From Ruminococcus sp. (GTDB lineage: Bacteria > Bacillota > Clostridia > Oscillospirales > Ruminococcaceae): a DNA stretch of 64,000 nucleotides. The notes below the pieces were generated by a model, which had not been told where the DNA came from, searched no databases, and saw nothing but the letters and a program-made list of their open reading frames with translations. A program made the translations under genes and the position numbers. Of the stretch, positions 51,901 through 59,856 are shown in pieces (within the stretch, counting starts at the first letter, position 1; every line of letters starts with the position of its first letter). The stretch is taken from assembly GCA_029060305.1 (NCBI GenBank), contig JAIDUG010000035.1, positions 46,134 through 110,133 on the forward strand, read 5' to 3'.

Positions 51901-52411
51901 GTGAAGCACCCTCGACCTTTTCGCAACGCTGGTAACCGTTTATTACAAGTTTCCTTGTGAGTTCCTGAATATCTGTTTCCTGACCTGTAGTTATTTCTAT
52001 TCCGGCAGAAATAAGTCTTTCCGCCGGAATTGTAGGTTGCATAACGGCTTCAATGCTTGCACATATCACTCCGGAATTGCGTTTCAGAACCTTTGAAAGT
52101 GCTGAAATACGCATATGTTCATATTCGTGATTTGAGGTGTCAACAGGTGTGAATACAAGTTCCTTTGATGGAAAAAGAACAGCGGTTTCCGTACCCGACA
52201 TCATATTTATATCATCGCAGAATCGGCGTGCTTCTGCTTCTGACCCCGTTATCAATATATTTACCTTATCTTCTGCAAGCGAATATATAAGATTTGCCCT
52301 GTGTATGTGCGAAAGTCCCGTGACAGATACCGGAGTTATTTTTTTTTCAATGACTTCACGGACACTTCTGTATCCTGAAAGTTCTTTAAAAAGGTCTCTG
52401 AAAAATTTCAT
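48959..52411 (-). CDS. mfd: Transcription-repair coupling factor Mfd
   Basis: 1150 residues, full length. N-terminal UvrB-like domains (SIVDIFPVQTEKPVRIELWGDETDTISYFE near 200), RNA polymerase-interaction domain (GDLVVHSGHGIGRFIGIRKLE near 495), then the RecG-like translocase: Walker A GDVGFGKTEVALRAA near 640, DEEQRFGV, SATPIPRTL and motif VI QLRGRVGRSSRRGYAYF. C-terminal D7 domain. Removes stalled RNA polymerase at lesions and recruits UvrA. Lies 31 bp downstream of pth, the usual Firmicutes order. Confidence 0.97.
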   Translation of the reverse strand: MKFFRDLFKELSGYRSVREVIEKKITPVSVTGLSHIHRANLIYSLAEDKVNILITGSEAEARRFCDDINMMSGTETAVLFPSKELVFTPVDTSNHEYEHMRISALSKVLKRNSGVICASIEAVMQPTIPAERLISAGIEITTGQETDIQELTRKLVINGYQRCEKVEGASQFSVRGSIIDIFPVQTEKPVRIELWGDETDTISYFETDTQRRTESLDSIEIPPASEILYDNNKLADSIEKLIKKVRGKRAETVREHLGADIHRLRAGEILAHGQKYYPLVYETPATVFDYVDGIVFLSDYSSIIDNASGITLRHNEDVKILLEEGYLCKSLDGHIYELPHIQEIIEKRVCLYMSNFIQGGERIDFQRLIGFEAMQTAVWSGEMKQLTENLNDFIKRKYRIILCAGSEKTLPIIRDDLQNNNIPCEIYRDDKVPEKSKVCLMSGNFSGGFEYPENKTVLITQGRSMNISQRRHVKKNKAEEIRSLADIAEGDLVVHSGHGIGRFIGIRKLEFEDVTKDYITIQYAGTDKLYIPVTQLDMVSKYIGPRDDSGVKLNKLSSGEWQKTRNNVRRAVKDMAHELIELYAKREKSKGFAFCSDDEIQHDFEERFPYIETDDQLQAIEEIKSDMENARPMERLLCGDVGFGKTEVALRAAMKCVLSGKQCAILAPTTVLAYQHYQTALRRFEQFPVNVELLSRYRTQKQQTEILRKLKQGRIDILIGTHKIIQKSVVFKDLGLAIIDEEQRFGVAHKEKFKESFNGVDILMLSATPIPRTLNMAMSGIRDMSVLEEPPQDRQPVQTYVVEYNISMIVQAITRELRRGGQVYYIHNRIETIQSCVAKLQEYFPEARIAYAHGQMNEEKMSDIWEKLVEHEIDVLVCTTIIETGVDVPNVNTLIIDDADRFGLSQLYQLRGRVGRSSRRGYAYFTYQKDKVLTEIAGKRLNAMREFTQFGSGFRIALRDLEIRGAGSILGGKQHGHMEAVGYDMYLKLLSEAVAEERGEKPEKVPECLIDVQIDAHIPENYISSLNQRIDVYRKIMTINTSEDKTDLVDELIDRYGEPPKAVMGLIEVSLLRNKAGHLGITEISQKNGSMYFYTEYLSAEQITALSIKYKGKITFNGSGKSYVSVKISPKIKPFDMMRETVDTIEKPLL

Positions 52412-52442
52412 CTTTGTGTCTCCAATCGGAAATTTTTTGTTC

Positions 52443-53063
52443 TTAATTATATTTATTCATGGCTTCGTCTGTTTTTCCCTGAACCATAAGTTTTATACTG
52501 TCGCAGGCGTTTTCACCTGAAACTTTCATTTTTTCCAAGTCTTTCGGACGGAATTTTCCGAGTACCCATTTTGCAAGGTCATAATCGGGGTGAGGTTTTT
52601 TTCCAACACCAACCTTTATACGCAAAAATTCTTCACTGCCTGTCATATCAATTATACTTCTTATACCGTTGTGACCGCCGTGACTGCCTTTTCTTCTGAT
52701 ACGAATTTTTCCGCAGTCAAGTGAAATATCGTCGTATACCACAATGAGATTATCAACGTCAAGATTATAGAAATCAAGAGCCTGTACTATTGATTCTCCG
52801 CTGTTGTTCATATAGGTTGACGGTTTGAGGAGCAGGCATTTTACGCCCTCTATAGTGACTTCCGCTGTCTTTCCCTTGAATCTGAGACGGTTTATTTCTG
52901 TACTGTATTGTTCCGCAAGCATATCAACTACTCCGAATCCTGCATTGTGGCGTGTGTTGTCGTACTGCATACCGATATTTCCAAGTCCTGCTATTACATA
53001 TTCAGGCTGACCGGTTACCGTCGATGACTGAACGATTTTGTCGAATACGTCAAATATACTCAT
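52443..53063 (-). CDS. pth: Peptidyl-tRNA hydrolase
   Basis: 206 residues. Frees tRNA from prematurely released peptidyl-tRNA. Motifs: AGLGNIGMQYDNTRHNAGF with catalytic His39 and Asn29, LLLKPSTYMNNSGESI, VYDDISLDCGKIRIRRKGSHGGHNGIRSI. It has about 20 extra residues at the N-terminus (MSIFDVFDKIVQSSTVTGQP) compared with standard Pth; the ATG is backed by AGGAGG so the extension seems real. First gene of the pth-mfd operon. Confidence 0.95.
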   Translation of the reverse strand: MSIFDVFDKIVQSSTVTGQPEYVIAGLGNIGMQYDNTRHNAGFGVVDMLAEQYSTEINRLRFKGKTAEVTIEGVKCLLLKPSTYMNNSGESIVQALDFYNLDVDNLIVVYDDISLDCGKIRIRRKGSHGGHNGIRSIIDMTGSEEFLRIKVGVGKKPHPDYDLAKWVLGKFRPKDLEKMKVSGENACDSIKLMVQGKTDEAMNKYN

Positions 53064-53098
53064 ATGAATTTCCTCCTGTAAAAAATTTCTGTATATAA

Positions 53099-53127
53099 AT
53101 TATAACATTTTTTGCGTAAAATTTCAA
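53099..53127 (-). promoter_or_regulatory. Sigma-A promoter of pth-mfd
   Basis: Minus strand: TTGAAA (53122-53127), 17-bp spacer, TATAAT (53099-53104). Confidence 0.8.
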
Positions 53128-53179
53128 TACCGGATAAAAATTTTAATTTTATTGAAAAGTAATTTCGCTTCCAACCGGC

Positions 53180-53208
53180 TTGACAAAAATAAAATCTTAT
53201 GGTAAAAT
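53180..53208 (+). promoter_or_regulatory. Sigma-A promoter of the 53.3-kb lipoprotein
   Basis: TTGACA (53180-53185), 17-bp spacer, TAAAAT (53203-53208). Gives a leader of about 100 nt. Confidence 0.8.
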
Positions 53209-53283
53209 GCAATTATGCCTGACAGAAAATAAAGTTGAATTGTATTTTTTCTGAGAGCTTTTTTTATCGTATACACAATATGT

Positions 53284-53310
53284 CCTCTGTGTTTTTCAGG
53301 GGGCTTTTTT
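53284..53310 (+). promoter_or_regulatory. Terminator-like hairpin in the lipoprotein leader
   Basis: CCTCTG (53284-53289) pairs with CAGGGG (53297-53302, one G-U) around TGTTTTT and is followed by GGCTTTTTT, 5-6 bp before the ATG at 53316. It lies inside the transcript from the 53180-53208 promoter and could be an attenuator or the end of a short leader RNA. Confidence 0.5.
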
Positions 53311-53315
53311 ACAAA

Positions 53316-54023
53316 ATGGAGATACAGACTTTGAGTTACAAAAAATTAATTTTATCTGTTTTTTTACTGACAGTTTCCTGTACTTCAGAAGTAGGGAAAT
53401 GGTCTGTCAATATTCCTGTTGAGACTTCCGACCCTTACGCCGTGACTTTTGATAACAGCGACTTTTCTTTTGCTTCTGTAATAAATGATGACGGCGATTC
53501 CGCACACGGCAAACTTTCCGTTACAAAGGTACTCGGAAACAGTATGCTGAAATTTACTGACGATATGACAGTATCACTTGACGGAAAAGTACAGAAAATA
53601 TGTATAAATGTAGCCGAACTTATCGGGACGGAAAATCTTCCGGAAGTAAGGAGCATTGAGTTTGACGTATATGCGAACGCTGTTTCAGACGGTTATATAA
53701 ATCAGGACGGTATGAACATGAATGTAGCCGGTACTATATGTATCGGTGGTGGAACGGTTGTAAGCGTAAAGGACAAGGACGGTAACGGCAAATGGTACGA
53801 TTTCGCAGAAACTCAGGGCGGTGAATATAATCTTTCAATGTCGGGGGCGGTACATTGTGAGTTTAAATTTCTGCTTGCCGAAAGCGGTTACTGCTGGGAC
53901 AAGTCTATGAATGACGCAAATTTTCTTATAATGCGGTGGGGTAGCGAAAATCAGTCTAACTTGTATATCGACAATATAGTGTTTTATGACGAAAATAAAA
54001 ATTCTATTCCGCTGAAAGATTAA
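53316..54023 (+). CDS. Lipoprotein with carbohydrate-binding-module-like domain
   Basis: 235 residues from ATG 53316; a TTG at 53331 preceded by GGAG is an alternative, both before the signal peptide. Signal peptide with lipobox LTVSC (Cys22). The mature domain is beta-rich, about 200 residues, and ends NLYIDNIVFYDENKNSIPL, the pattern by which many ruminococcal CBM-like jelly-roll domains end. LPEVRSIEFDVYANA and MNMNVAGTICIGGG suit the same fold. No catalytic motif. Likely a surface glycan-binding lipoprotein; the ligand is unknown. Confidence 0.7.
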   Translation: MEIQTLSYKKLILSVFLLTVSCTSEVGKWSVNIPVETSDPYAVTFDNSDFSFASVINDDGDSAHGKLSVTKVLGNSMLKFTDDMTVSLDGKVQKICINVAELIGTENLPEVRSIEFDVYANAVSDGYINQDGMNMNVAGTICIGGGTVVSVKDKDGNGKWYDFAETQGGEYNLSMSGAVHCEFKFLLAESGYCWDKSMNDANFLIMRWGSENQSNLYIDNIVFYDENKNSIPLKD

Positions 54024-54039
54024 ATGGGGAAATTCTAAA

Positions 54040-54450
54040 ATGAATGAAAAATTAAAAAATATGTCGATTGAGGACAGAATAGTTTTTACAATATCGTGTA
54101 TAGAAAAATATCTTTCCTTTAAATATCCACAAAAAGACTGGACGCCTCTTTTTTCTGCAATGGAGAAGTTAAATAATACTTACTGGGACGAATCGTTATA
54201 TTCATTTACGGATGTTATGCCGGAATGTATAGTTAAAACTCCGAACAGACCCGATTATAATATTTTTATGGCACTTTACAAGGATACTGAAAATGATGTT
54301 TCTGAACTGCTTGAATCTCTTGAAATAATAGTCGAATTGTTTATATATACTTCTATGTACGATTTCAATAACAATGAATCAGTCAAAATAATGGAAGATA
54401 TTATAAATAAATATTTTATTCCCAATAATATATCTGTTCCCGACTTATGA
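54040..54450 (+). CDS. Hypothetical protein
   Basis: 136 residues, all-helical look, acidic, with YPQKDWTPLFSAMEKLNNTYWDESLYSFTDVMPECI. No signal peptide. Weak SD (GGGGAAATT). It begins 16 bp after the lipoprotein gene. The size and composition recall immunity-type proteins, but I recognise no family. Confidence 0.65.
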   Translation: MNEKLKNMSIEDRIVFTISCIEKYLSFKYPQKDWTPLFSAMEKLNNTYWDESLYSFTDVMPECIVKTPNRPDYNIFMALYKDTENDVSELLESLEIIVELFIYTSMYDFNNNESVKIMEDIINKYFIPNNISVPDL

Positions 54451-54518
54451 TATTAATTGTCGCATGGAGCAGGCGGAAAAATTTGCACGTAATTTAAATA
54501 TTTTTCACAAAAAATCTA

Positions 54519-54547
54519 TTGACAAAATCAGGAATTTGTGATAAACT
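54519..54547 (+). promoter_or_regulatory. Sigma-A promoter of the superoxide reductase-rubrerythrin operon
   Basis: TTGACA (54519-54524), 17-bp spacer, TAAACT (54542-54547). Confidence 0.7.
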
Positions 54548-54580
54548 ATATTGCAGATTTTATTTAAAGGAGGTTTTTTT

Positions 54581-54919
54581 ATGAATTTCTATAAAGACGG
54601 AAAGTCTGTACTGGCACTTCTCAGTGGCTCAGCAGAAAGCGTTACTGAAGTGACTGCTAATACTACTGACGCTGCTGTTGAAAAACACGTTCCGGTCTAT
54701 GAGGTGAACGACGGTAAGGTTTGTGTAACAGTCGGCTCTGTGGCACACCCTATGGCTGAAAATCACTATATTCAGTGGATTGCCGTTGAAACAAACAAGG
54801 GCTTTTATGTTAAGTACCTTTTACCAAACGAAAAACCCGAAGCCTGTTTTACAGTTGACAATGAAGTGATTCAAACTGTATACGCTTACTGCAATCTTCA
54901 CGGACTTTGGGAGAATTAA
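54581..54919 (+). CDS. Superoxide reductase-like protein (neelaredoxin type)
   Basis: 112 residues from ATG 54581 (SD AAAGGAGG). It contains only the catalytic desulfoferrodoxin domain. All five ligands of the Fe(His4Cys) centre can be placed: His36 (EKHVPVYEV), His56 and His62 (GSVAHPMAENHYIQWI), Cys104 and His107 (YCNLHGLW). The N-terminal lysine-bearing loop EKH is conserved; the rubredoxin-like N-domain is absent. Reduces superoxide to peroxide without making O2. The rubrerythrin gene follows after 21 bp. Confidence 0.9.
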   Translation: MNFYKDGKSVLALLSGSAESVTEVTANTTDAAVEKHVPVYEVNDGKVCVTVGSVAHPMAENHYIQWIAVETNKGFYVKYLLPNEKPEACFTVDNEVIQTVYAYCNLHGLWEN

Positions 54920-54940
54920 TTATAAAAGGAGTTTTTTATT

Positions 54941-55483
54941 ATGGCAGAAAACAAATACGCTGGTACTAAAACCGAGCAGAATTTAAAGGACGCTTTTGCA
55001 GGCGAGTCTCAGGCAAGAAACAAGTACACTTACTTCGCATCTGTTGCTAAAAAAGCAGGTTATGAACAGATTGCAGAAATCTTCCTCAAGACTGCCGACA
55101 ACGAAAAGGAACACGCTAAAATGTGGTTCAAGGAACTCGGCGGAATCGGTGATACTTCCGCAAATCTCCTCGCAGCAGCAGAGGGCGAAAATCACGAATG
55201 GACTGATATGTACGAAAGAATGGCTCAGGAAGCTGAAGAAGAAGGTTTCAAGGCTCTTGCAGTAAAATTCCGTATGGTCGGTGCTATCGAAAAACAGCAC
55301 GAAGAACGTTACCGCAAACTTCTTGAAAACGTTGACAATCAGCAGGTCTTTGAAAAAAGCGGTGTAACTGTATGGGAATGTCGCAACTGCGGTCATATCG
55401 TAGTAGGAACATCAGCTCCGAAAGCCTGTCCGGTATGCGCACACCCTCAGAGTTACTTTGAAGTAAAAAGCGAAAATTATTAA
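54941..55483 (+). CDS. rbr: Rubrerythrin
   Basis: 180 residues. N-terminal ferritin-like four-helix diiron domain ([66 protein letters not shown]) and C-terminal rubredoxin domain with two CxxC pairs ([23 protein letters not shown]). Reduces hydrogen peroxide. Together with the preceding superoxide reductase it forms a two-step oxygen-stress pathway. SD AAAGGAG. Confidence 0.96.
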   Translation: MAENKYAGTKTEQNLKDAFAGESQARNKYTYFASVAKKAGYEQIAEIFLKTADNEKEHAKMWFKELGGIGDTSANLLAAAEGENHEWTDMYERMAQEAEEEGFKALAVKFRMVGAIEKQHEERYRKLLENVDNQQVFEKSGVTVWECRNCGHIVVGTSAPKACPVCAHPQSYFEVKSENY

Positions 55484-55490
55484 TCACACA

Positions 55491-55520
55491 AAAAGCGGAC
55501 TCCTAAAAAAGTCCGCTTTT
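55491..55520 (+). terminator. Intrinsic terminator of the SOR-rubrerythrin operon
   Basis: AAAAGCGGACT (55491-55501) pairs with AGTCCGCTTTT (55510-55520), 11 bp, ending in T. Confidence 0.88.
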
Positions 55521-55569
55521 GTTTAATAGGATATTATACACAAGTAAAAATCGAAAGGAACAGTAAAAA

Positions 55570-56118
55570 ATGAAAAGAATTATTAAAAGTATGGAAAATA
55601 AATATCTTATACCGGCACTTAATCTTGTTGAGGAAGTATTTACTGAATACGATTCCGAAAAAGAGGGTAAAATGGTACGTGGACTTATTGAGGAAATACG
55701 TTCAAAGAAATACTATTTTCCCAAACTTGAATTAATAATGACTGACGAAAACGATAATATTATAGGTTATGCTATGTTTTCAAGGTTTCATATTGAGGGA
55801 AAATATGAAAATGAACTTCTTTTACTTAGTCCGGTTGCCGTAAAGACAGAGTTTCAGAGACAGCATATTTCAAAAGAACTTATTGAGTATGGTTTTAAAG
55901 TTGCAAAGGAAATGGGATTCAAGGCTGTACTTGTTGAGGGAGACCCGAAAAATTATAATCCTCGTGGATTTGTTACAAGTAAAGATTACGGAATAATTGC
56001 AGGAGCAGGAATAAACTTGCCAAATGTTGACTGTCTTATGGTGAAAGAACTTGTTGACAATGCACTTGATAATATAAGCGGTGTTGTTGACTACTCATTC
56101 TATAACTCACTGACATAA
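55570..56118 (+). CDS. GNAT family N-acetyltransferase (YhbS-like)
   Basis: 182 residues. GNAT core with LLLLSPVAVKTEFQRQHISKELIEYGFKVAKEMGFKAVLVEGDPKNYNPRGFV, the arrangement of YhbS-like acetyltransferases. The acetyl-CoA loop reads QRQHIS rather than the usual Q/RxxGxG/A: the first Gly is His here, which could lower CoA binding. SD AAAGGAA. Substrate unknown. Confidence 0.83.
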   Translation: MKRIIKSMENKYLIPALNLVEEVFTEYDSEKEGKMVRGLIEEIRSKKYYFPKLELIMTDENDNIIGYAMFSRFHIEGKYENELLLLSPVAVKTEFQRQHISKELIEYGFKVAKEMGFKAVLVEGDPKNYNPRGFVTSKDYGIIAGAGINLPNVDCLMVKELVDNALDNISGVVDYSFYNSLT

Positions 56119-56125
56119 ATAAAAA

Positions 56126-56151
56126 CGGACTTTTTACAGTCCGCTTTTTTT
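56126..56151 (+). terminator. Intrinsic terminator
   Basis: CGGACT (56126-56131) pairs with AGTCCG (56138-56143), followed by CTTTTTTTAT. The same stem core is used by the terminator at 55491-55520. It overlaps the end of the convergent gene that stops at 56150. Confidence 0.85.
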
Positions 56152-56584
56152 ATAAAAACTGTCTCATATCAAAAGAAAGTTTTTCTTCTGTACTGATAAG
56201 ACGTTTTGCGATATTCTTTGAACGCTCGTCCGCTGCCTGATACTGATTAAGATATTCATTAATCGACTTGATACCCATGTTACAACCATCCATAATAAGT
56301 CCCGCAATCGTACTGTCGGATTCGTTCATTTTTAGTTTCATATTTGTCTTGACCCATGACATACTTTTTGCTATCGGATTAGGTTCTTTTCCGTCGTCGT
56401 GGTAGTCAGCAAGTGCCATCTGCAAGTCGTTTTTCAGAATTTCGTTTTCCTGCATACTGTGCTGTAATGTTTTCCTCAAGTCCTCACTCTTTGCGTAACT
56501 CATTACCTCGTCAATAGCAGATACGCCCATTTTTATGCCTGCATCGCACTCACGGAGCAGTTTTATTGTATCCTGTTCAACCAT
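56150..56584 (-). CDS. Helical hypothetical protein, DUF2383/ferritin-like
   Basis: 144 residues from ATG 56584 (SD AAGGAG at 8 bp). All-helical and Met-rich: MVEQDTIKLLRECDAGIKMGVSAIDEVMSYA, then MNESDSTIAGLIMDGCNMGIKSINEYLNQYQAADERSKNIAKRLI. The pattern resembles small DUF2383-type ferritin-like bundles of clostridia; the assignment is tentative. It has no complete set of diiron ligands that I can see. Last gene of the minus-strand run behind fakA. Confidence 0.7.
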   Translation of the reverse strand: MVEQDTIKLLRECDAGIKMGVSAIDEVMSYAKSEDLRKTLQHSMQENEILKNDLQMALADYHDDGKEPNPIAKSMSWVKTNMKLKMNESDSTIAGLIMDGCNMGIKSINEYLNQYQAADERSKNIAKRLISTEEKLSFDMRQFL

Positions 56585-56634
56585 TCTTATCACTCCTTTG
56601 TGATGATAGTATTTACACAAAAGAAGTTTTTATA

Positions 56635-57210
56635 CTACTTCTCTATAAAAGCATTTTTCAGTATCTTGCTGTTCGGATAATATGTAACATGGGCTTTTTT
56701 CTTATAATAGTAAGTATTTGTATTTAAATTATATATTTCTTCACTGTCGATATAGTCGTTGTCACGGAGTTTTTTTATAGTTTCGTTTGGAATGTCAAGA
56801 TGTATTTCTTCTCCGTCGATTTCCGTATGGAAGTAACCCCACATCGTATTATATTCACTTGTAACTATAGTTTTTTCACCTGAAAATATATCTGCTGTGT
56901 AGTCCTTGCATATGAAAACGTGAAGCATAAACAGAAAAATTATCAGACATAAAGATACTAAATATCTTGATTTGTATTTTTGAATATATCTGTTTTTCTG
57001 GAAATATGTAACCAATATCATTATAGTAATTACAGTTGAAACAATTAACAATGCTGTCACAAGATACAGATGATATGTACCGGATTTTATATGCGTGTTG
57101 TTTACATAAAAAAGTATTATTCCGTTTACAAGTAAGAACAATGAATTAAGTAATGAATACTTATTTATAGCTTTCTGTTCTTTGGGACTGAATTTTTCTT
57201 TATTTTCCAT
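56635..57210 (-). CDS. Hypothetical membrane protein
   Basis: 191 residues from ATG 57210 (SD GAGGTG, 6 bp). A charged N-terminus (MENKEKFSPKEQKAINKY) is followed by four membrane helices (about residues 20-40, 48-68, and two closely spaced around 85-125). The C-terminal extracytoplasmic part has EIDGEEIHLDIPNETIKKLRDNDYID and many Tyr/Lys. No family recognised. 5 bp from the end of the upstream gene, so co-transcribed. Confidence 0.7.
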   Translation of the reverse strand: MENKEKFSPKEQKAINKYSLLNSLFLLVNGIILFYVNNTHIKSGTYHLYLVTALLIVSTVITIMILVTYFQKNRYIQKYKSRYLVSLCLIIFLFMLHVFICKDYTADIFSGEKTIVTSEYNTMWGYFHTEIDGEEIHLDIPNETIKKLRDNDYIDSEEIYNLNTNTYYYKKKAHVTYYPNSKILKNAFIEK

Positions 57211-57215
57211 AGTGT

Positions 57216-57683
57216 TCACCTCATTATTTTTTCTGCTGTTCTTGTGCATATTTCGGAATTTATTTTAATTCCCATATAGTTAGCGAACATTTTACGGATA
57301 TATTCTGAAAGTTCTGAAATGTTGTCTGTACGAAACCTTAAAGCATTTATTTCACACAAAACATAATAATAATCTTCGTCTTGCCATGAAGTTTCAGGCG
57401 TTTTTTTAATTTCAGCCATTTCATTAATTGTAATTGTAAGATTTCTGAAATCTTCAGCGATACTGTCAGAATTTATGAAACCATCTGTCCATTGTTCATC
57501 GGTATCAGGAGTAAATTCGCTGATATAAAAGCAGTTTTTTGGATATTCAGAAAATCCCGAAAGTTTGTAATAACGTTCTTTTGCCTTTTCGGCGTTTTCC
57601 AGTGATGAGTATAAGCCAAGATGTTTTATTTCCTTGTTTTCTGCAAACTCATAAGCGTGGTACAAAAGATAAAACTTTTTCAT
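57216..57683 (-). CDS. Hypothetical protein with DUF7336-like N-terminus
   Basis: 155 residues. The N-terminus LLYHAYEFAENKEIKHLGLYSSLENAEKAKERYYKLSGFSEYPKNCFYISEFTPD resembles the DUF7336 pattern (a short beta-alpha-beta module with IxxxGxYSSxENAxxA and FxI); the C-terminal 60 residues are variable. Soluble. Function unknown. 9 bp after fakA on the minus strand. Confidence 0.75.
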   Translation of the reverse strand: MKKFYLLYHAYEFAENKEIKHLGLYSSLENAEKAKERYYKLSGFSEYPKNCFYISEFTPDTDEQWTDGFINSDSIAEDFRNLTITINEMAEIKKTPETSWQDEDYYYVLCEINALRFRTDNISELSEYIRKMFANYMGIKINSEICTRTAEKIMR

Positions 57684-57692
57684 ATAATCTCC

Positions 57693-59339
57693 TTATTCTG
57701 CGGAAATAATATAATAATATACAGGTTGTCCGCCGTTCACAAGCATAACCTCTATTTTGTCGCTGAGTTTTGATTGCACAATATCTCTTATCTGTTCAGC
57801 GTTTTCTTCCGTAACGTCTGCACCGTAAATAAGTGTTATATAACTTACGTCGCCTTTTGCAAGCCTTTTACAGAGTTTCAAAACGGCTTTGTTTACGTCC
57901 TTTTCTGTAAACGCAAGTTTTCCGTTATCAAGTGCAAGTATTTCACCCTCTTTAATCTGATGTCCGTCAAAATCGGAATCCCTTACAGCGAAAGTAACAA
58001 GTCCCGTTGAAACTCTCTCGAAAGCCTTTGTCATGTTGAGACGGTTTTCTGTAAGTCCTTCTGATTCGTCAAAGGCAAGCATTGCCGAAATACCTTGCGG
58101 AATGGTTCTTGTCTGGAGTACGCACACACTTCTGTCAGTGAGTTTTACAGCCTGCTCCGCTGACATTATTATGTTTTTGTTATTCGGAAGTATAAATATG
58201 ATTTCCGCTGGTACGGAAAGTATAGCCTTTAAAATATCGTCTGTTGAGGGATTCATTGTCTGTCCGCCTTTTACAACAACGTCCGCACCCAAATCCCTGA
58301 ACATTGATTCAATACCATGTCCTGCTCCGACAGCTACAAATCCGAATTTTTTTTCGGGTACTGCCGGAACAAGTCCCTGCTCTGCTTCACGTACTTCTTT
58401 TATCTTGTTTTCGTGCTGAATACGCATATTTTCAATTTTTGGACGTGGGTCATTGGTGAACTGTCCGAACTCAAGACCTTTTCCGATAGCTTTGTCGGGA
58501 CTGTCGGTATGTACGTGAACTTTTATTATATCTTCGTCGTCAACTACAACAACACAATCGCCGATTGTTTCAAGGTACGCCCTCAGCGTAAAAGGGTCGG
58601 GACAGTTTTCTTTCTTTTCAATCATAAACTCTGTACAGTATGTATAGTTTATTTCGTCGTCGTATTCACTTACTGCTGTACGGAATGAATCGTTATTTTC
58701 GTGAACGGCTGAAACAGGTTCAGCGATTTTTCCGCCTGCAAAAATATCTCTCATTGCCTTGAATATAATAACAAGTCCCATTCCACCAGCGTCAACAACT
58801 CCTGCTTTCTTTAACTGCGGTAACATTTCCTTTGTCTGTGCGAGAACTTTTTCGGCTTCTGCACATATTTCAGTCCAGAAAATAACATCTTCATTTGTGG
58901 AAAGTGAAATTTCCCTTGCTTTTTCCGCACACGCCCTCGCAACCGTGAGAATAGTTCCCTCTACTGGTTTCATAACTGCCTTGTAAGCGGATTCCACACC
59001 TAATGCAAGAGATTCCGTAAAGTCTGTATTTCCTGCTTCCGTAAGTCCTGAAAGACCTTTTGCAATTCCTCTGAAAATAAGTGACAGTATAACTCCGGAA
59101 TTTCCTCTTGCACCTCTCAGAAATGATGATGCTGTTACAGATGCAGTTTCTGAAATAGTGACGTTGTTTTCAAGTCTCCTGAGTTCGCCGATAGCGTTTC
59201 CCATAGTCATTGACATATTAGAACCTGTATCGCCGTCGGGTACAGGGTAAACGTTGAGTTCGTCAACTTCTTTTTTTCTGTTTTCGATAGTAATTCCTGC
59301 TGATATTACTGCATCTCTGAATAATGCTCCGTTTATCAT
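57693..59339 (-). CDS. fakA: DAK2-domain protein, fatty-acid kinase FakA-like (YloV)
   Basis: 548 residues, normal length. N-terminal DAK2 (Dak phosphatase/kinase) domain with NVYPVPDGDTGSNMSMTMGNA and RGARGNSGVILSLIFRGIAKGL, then the middle domain (FAGGKIAEPV onward) and the C-terminal domain with GAGHGIESMFRDLGADVVVKGGQTMNPSTDDIL. FakA phosphorylates FakB-bound fatty acids for phospholipid synthesis; fakB is not in the window. It follows gls24 by 20 bp, the usual order. Confidence 0.93.
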   Translation of the reverse strand: MINGALFRDAVISAGITIENRKKEVDELNVYPVPDGDTGSNMSMTMGNAIGELRRLENNVTISETASVTASSFLRGARGNSGVILSLIFRGIAKGLSGLTEAGNTDFTESLALGVESAYKAVMKPVEGTILTVARACAEKAREISLSTNEDVIFWTEICAEAEKVLAQTKEMLPQLKKAGVVDAGGMGLVIIFKAMRDIFAGGKIAEPVSAVHENNDSFRTAVSEYDDEINYTYCTEFMIEKKENCPDPFTLRAYLETIGDCVVVVDDEDIIKVHVHTDSPDKAIGKGLEFGQFTNDPRPKIENMRIQHENKIKEVREAEQGLVPAVPEKKFGFVAVGAGHGIESMFRDLGADVVVKGGQTMNPSTDDILKAILSVPAEIIFILPNNKNIIMSAEQAVKLTDRSVCVLQTRTIPQGISAMLAFDESEGLTENRLNMTKAFERVSTGLVTFAVRDSDFDGHQIKEGEILALDNGKLAFTEKDVNKAVLKLCKRLAKGDVSYITLIYGADVTEENAEQIRDIVQSKLSDKIEVMLVNGGQPVYYYIISAE

Positions 59340-59359
59340 TTTTTAAAATCCTCCCTGTA

Positions 59360-59713
59360 TCAGTCTTTCATTTCGTCAACAAAAACGTTTACGCTGTTGA
59401 CGTGTATTTCAGTTGTTTCCTCAACCGTGAAACTGACTTTTTGTATAATATTATTTACAACAGCGGTTATGTTTGTACCATAGGAAACTTTTATATGCAG
59501 GTCGATTGTTATTCCATCGTCTTCCTTGTGGATTACCACACCACGACGTTTAAAGAGTTTTCCTCTCGTGATTGAAGATACGGCTGAACGGAATGTATTT
59601 GTGTTGCATACGTCCGTAATGCCGAAACATTCGCACACTGAATGACGTACTATTTCGGTGATATAGTTTTCTGATATAGAAATCCTGCCTATATGATTTT
59701 CAATATTTACCAT
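59360..59713 (-). CDS. Asp23/Gls24 family protein
   Basis: 117 residues, a full Asp23 domain (ISENYITEIVRHSVCECFGITDV, GVVIHKEDDGITIDLHIKVSYGTNITAVVNNIIQKVSFTVEETTEI, HVNSVNVFVDEM). This is the YloU type that accompanies fakA. Its role is thought to be in envelope stress, but the exact function is unknown. SD AGGAGG. First gene of the minus-strand operon. Confidence 0.93.
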   Translation of the reverse strand: MVNIENHIGRISISENYITEIVRHSVCECFGITDVCNTNTFRSAVSSITRGKLFKRRGVVIHKEDDGITIDLHIKVSYGTNITAVVNNIIQKVSFTVEETTEIHVNSVNVFVDEMKD

Positions 59714-59752
59714 AAAAAAATTACCTCCTGTTTTTTATTAATATTATTGATT

Positions 59753-59781
59753 ATTATACCATGAATTACGCCTGTTTACAA
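59753..59781 (-). promoter_or_regulatory. Sigma-A promoter of the gls24-fakA operon
   Basis: Minus strand: TTGTAA (59776-59781), 17-bp spacer, TATAAT (59753-59758). Confidence 0.78.
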
Positions 59782-59812
59782 TAGCATATTATAAATTTTA
59801 AAATGCTTTTTC

Positions 59813-59841
59813 TTGACAATTCAATATAATATGTTTATAAT
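59813..59841 (+). promoter_or_regulatory. Sigma-A promoter of the peptidase-ymdB pair
   Basis: TTGACA (59813-59818), 17-bp spacer, TATAAT (59836-59841). Consensus hexamers. Divergent from the gls24 promoter. Confidence 0.85.
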
Positions 59842-59856
59842 TAAAAGGAAGATTTA

